Positions 62,174 to 64,000 of a stretch of DNA of 64,000 bases are shown here, in pieces (position 1 is the first letter of the stretch; each line of letters starts with the position of its first letter). The stretch is from Sphingomonas sp. Leaf32 (GTDB taxonomy: Bacteria; Pseudomonadota; Alphaproteobacteria; Sphingomonadales; Sphingomonadaceae), in assembly GCF_001421765.1 (NCBI RefSeq), contig NZ_LMLA01000002.1:62001-126000 (forward strand), read 5' to 3'. The notes under the pieces are model-generated. The model saw nothing but the letters and a program-made list of their open reading frames with translations. It searched no databases and was not told the DNA's origin. Made by a program: the position numbers and the translations under genes.

Positions 62174-64000
62174 TTAGTCGGTCTCCGCGCTCGCAGGCGG
62201 CGTTGCGCCCGAAGCGTCTTCGCCGAGCGCAAGTTCATCGTCCGCAACGGGGAAAAATCCATAGCGGCCGACATTCTCCTGCTTCGAGAAGAGCTGGATC
62301 GACGGGCTCGGGTTCATGTCTGGATCCGGATCCTCGTTCTCGACGATGATGATCTGGGAAAGGTCGCCACGGCGGGCCAGGTCGGCGTAGAAGGCTTGTT
62401 TTACCGCCACCTTCTGCTCGGTCTCTAGTCCGTCCTCGTGATCGGCCTCGCGGAACGTTACGAGCGGCGAGTCCAGCACGATGAAGCCTGCCGAGCTGCG
62501 CCCGAGCGACTTGATCGCCTGCTGGAGGCCGATGGTGAACGCGGCGTGCGTCAGTGCCCTCAGGCCTTTGCCTTGGTCGCCTCGGCGGCGATTTCCGAGA
62601 ACCATGTCCTGCCGCGCCTCGTCGAAGTAGACCGGCTTCTCGTGCGGGAAGCGCCATGCATCGAGCAGGTTCTCGAATGCGACGCTGATCGCCTGGATGC
62701 TGGCCGCCGGGAGCCCGGGCCTCTCGTCGCTCGTTCGACCAGCCGTGTTCAGCGCGGCGAGCGCGTCGGCCCGTCGGGAGACGAGAGCGGCGATGCGATC
62801 AACGAATGCAAGCGCCCGGCGGACGTCAGCGCGGGTCGAATACAGCTCGTCGACCTGTCGCCGGGCTGCCGACAGCGCAGGGGTCAGCGTCTCGCGCACA
62901 AGCGCGTCGGCGGCTTCGAACCGCTGTCGAGCGTCCGAGGCGCCCGTCCCGAGCATCTGACCCTCGTTGTCGAGGTCGGCGATTGCCGCAGCCAGCTCGA
63001 ACTGCAGCTGACGAATCTTCGCGATCTCGCTCTCGCACGCCGTCCGCAAGCCCTCGATGTCGCCATCGGTAGGGACGCCATCGTGGCGGTGATCGCCCGC
63101 TGCGGCACCGCACAGCGGGCAGGTGCCTTGTGGCAGGGCAACGAGGTAGGCTCCGGCCTCCGCAATCGATTCGAGCCGCTGCAAATCGGACGCGTAGCTT
63201 TGGTCCAGCAGTGCGAAGCGTTCCTTAAGGCCGGCGATCTCACTAACGCGCGCCTGGATCCGCTCCGACATAAGCCAGGCGTCGCGGCGGGTCTGCTCTT
63301 GGTCTTCGAACCTGACGCGCTCGACCGAGATGGCTTCTTCGCTTGCTGCGATCGAGACCTCCAGCCTTTGCAGCTGGTCGTTCAGGTCTGCGGCCGACGC
63401 GTCGGTCAACTCCTTTAGATTGGACTCGTAATCCGCGATCAGCTCGTCGAGCACCACGATTTGGCCTTCGATCTCGGCCTTGGCGATCGCCCGCTTCTTG
63501 GTCGCGACGAGAGCGCTGTCGTCGATCCCCGTCAGCAGCAGCTTGAACAGGCTGGTCTGAGCTGTCTTCTGAGTCGAGTCGCCGGTGACGACCGGCGACG
63601 TCTTCTTGATGATCGTCTCCTCGTCGACGATCAGGAGGGAGGCGAGATTGCGGAAGCTCAGGTTCTGCAGCTCGTTGTTCACGTTCTTGCGCAGCCGCTT
63701 CCGGTCGAGGTCCACCAGGCGCAGCAGGAAGGTGCTAATGTTGTCCGGGTCGCTCGCGTTGTGGCGGCCCGCAAGGATCACTGCGGGGCCATCCTCATCG
63801 GACAGGTCGCGTAGCTGGAAGTCGCCCCCCGCCAGCGCGCGGGTAAGTTCGTATTGTTGACGGTCATTTGCCGCGATCAGCAGGTGGATGCGCTCGTAGC
63901 CCACGCTCTCGGGAATCTGGCGCGGCGGCGTCTGGCCGCCGAGCATGAAGTCGATGGCCTCCACCAGGTAGGACTTGCCCGTATCCGATGGGCCCGAAAC
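62174..64000 (-). CDS. Rad50/SMC-like AAA ATPase, N terminus beyond the window
   Basis: The visible part is 608 residues running off the window end. It begins inside VSGPSDTGKSYLVEAIDF (Walker A GPSDTGKS), has long charged coiled-coil stretches (about 150-450 of the visible part), a zinc-hook-like CPLCGAAAGDHRH in the middle, and the Walker B region AGFIVLDSPLVTF near the end. This is the layout of SMC/Rad50-type ATPases used in several anti-phage systems (for example Lamassu LmuB or ABC-three-component systems). Which system, if any, cannot be told without the neighbouring gene. Confidence 0.75.
   Translation of the reverse strand, partial: VSGPSDTGKSYLVEAIDFMLGGQTPPRQIPESVGYERIHLLIAANDRQQYELTRALAGGDFQLRDLSDEDGPAVILAGRHNASDPDNISTFLLRLVDLDRKRLRKNVNNELQNLSFRNLASLLIVDEETIIKKTSPVVTGDSTQKTAQTSLFKLLLTGIDDSALVATKKRAIAKAEIEGQIVVLDELIADYESNLKELTDASAADLNDQLQRLEVSIAASEEAISVERVRFEDQEQTRRDAWLMSERIQARVSEIAGLKERFALLDQSYASDLQRLESIAEAGAYLVALPQGTCPLCGAAAGDHRHDGVPTDGDIEGLRTACESEIAKIRQLQFELAAAIADLDNEGQMLGTGASDARQRFEAADALVRETLTPALSAARRQVDELYSTRADVRRALAFVDRIAALVSRRADALAALNTAGRTSDERPGLPAASIQAISVAFENLLDAWRFPHEKPVYFDEARQDMVLGNRRRGDQGKGLRALTHAAFTIGLQQAIKSLGRSSAGFIVLDSPLVTFREADHEDGLETEQKVAVKQAFYADLARRGDLSQIIIVENEDPDPDMNPSPSIQLFSKQENVGRYGFFPVADDELALGEDASGATPPASAETD

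Overview
The window comes from a sphingolipid-making alphaproteobacterium, most likely Sphingomonas or a close relative. The evidence is high GC, a serine palmitoyltransferase with exactly the length and catalytic residue numbering of the Sphingomonas paucimobilis enzyme, a PhyR-NepR-EcfG general stress locus, two large TonB-dependent receptors, and intergenic GGAGGGGG-type palindromic elements. No rRNA, tRNA, CRISPR array, transposase or integrase was recognised.

Region by region. 0-5 kb: arginine synthesis (argD 3' end, argF), redox chaperone hslO, a small exported protein, and queC-queE for queuosine. 4.8-8.8 kb: general stress locus with nepR and a degenerate histidine-kinase-like gene (phyP type) divergent from phyR, a 45-aa membrane peptide gene, ecfG, and a second small NepR-like gene convergent with ecfG. 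8.8-15.8 kb: glnE, bcp, an M23 endopeptidase, then erpA, xthA and a beta-barrel gene packed end to end. 15.8-25 kb: a minus-strand envelope cluster with a candidate ceramide synthase, fatty-acid hydroxylase, lptG-lptF, spt, a dedicated ACP and cerR, running back to proB and obgE. 25-29 kb: GNAT/TetR genes, small genes, rpmA and rplU. 29-46.5 kb: nutrient uptake (two TonB-dependent receptors, a sugar ABC importer, a COG0523 metal GTPase facing a MerC-type gene across an AT-rich palindrome), an oligopeptidase, a glycosyltransferase and an oxidoreductase.

46.5-64 kb differs in content: a giant Type ISP restriction-modification gene, a MobA/MobL-type relaxase, lipoproteins, a subtilase, unrecognised small genes, an HTH plus adenine-methyltransferase protein, and a Rad50/SMC-like ATPase cut by the window end. 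It reads as a mobilizable accessory and defence region, although its ends are not defined.

The strongest finding is in the Type ISP gene. Ten copies of a 4-base repeat lie just before its C-terminal region, and all three frames stay open across the repeat. Ten copies give a 1,422-aa truncated product. Nine copies would fuse the enzyme to its C-terminal domain (1,722 aa). Eleven copies (or eight) would route it through an alternative, family-like segment that ends at an ATGA overlap with a separate C-terminal-domain ORF. This looks like a three-state phase-variation switch.
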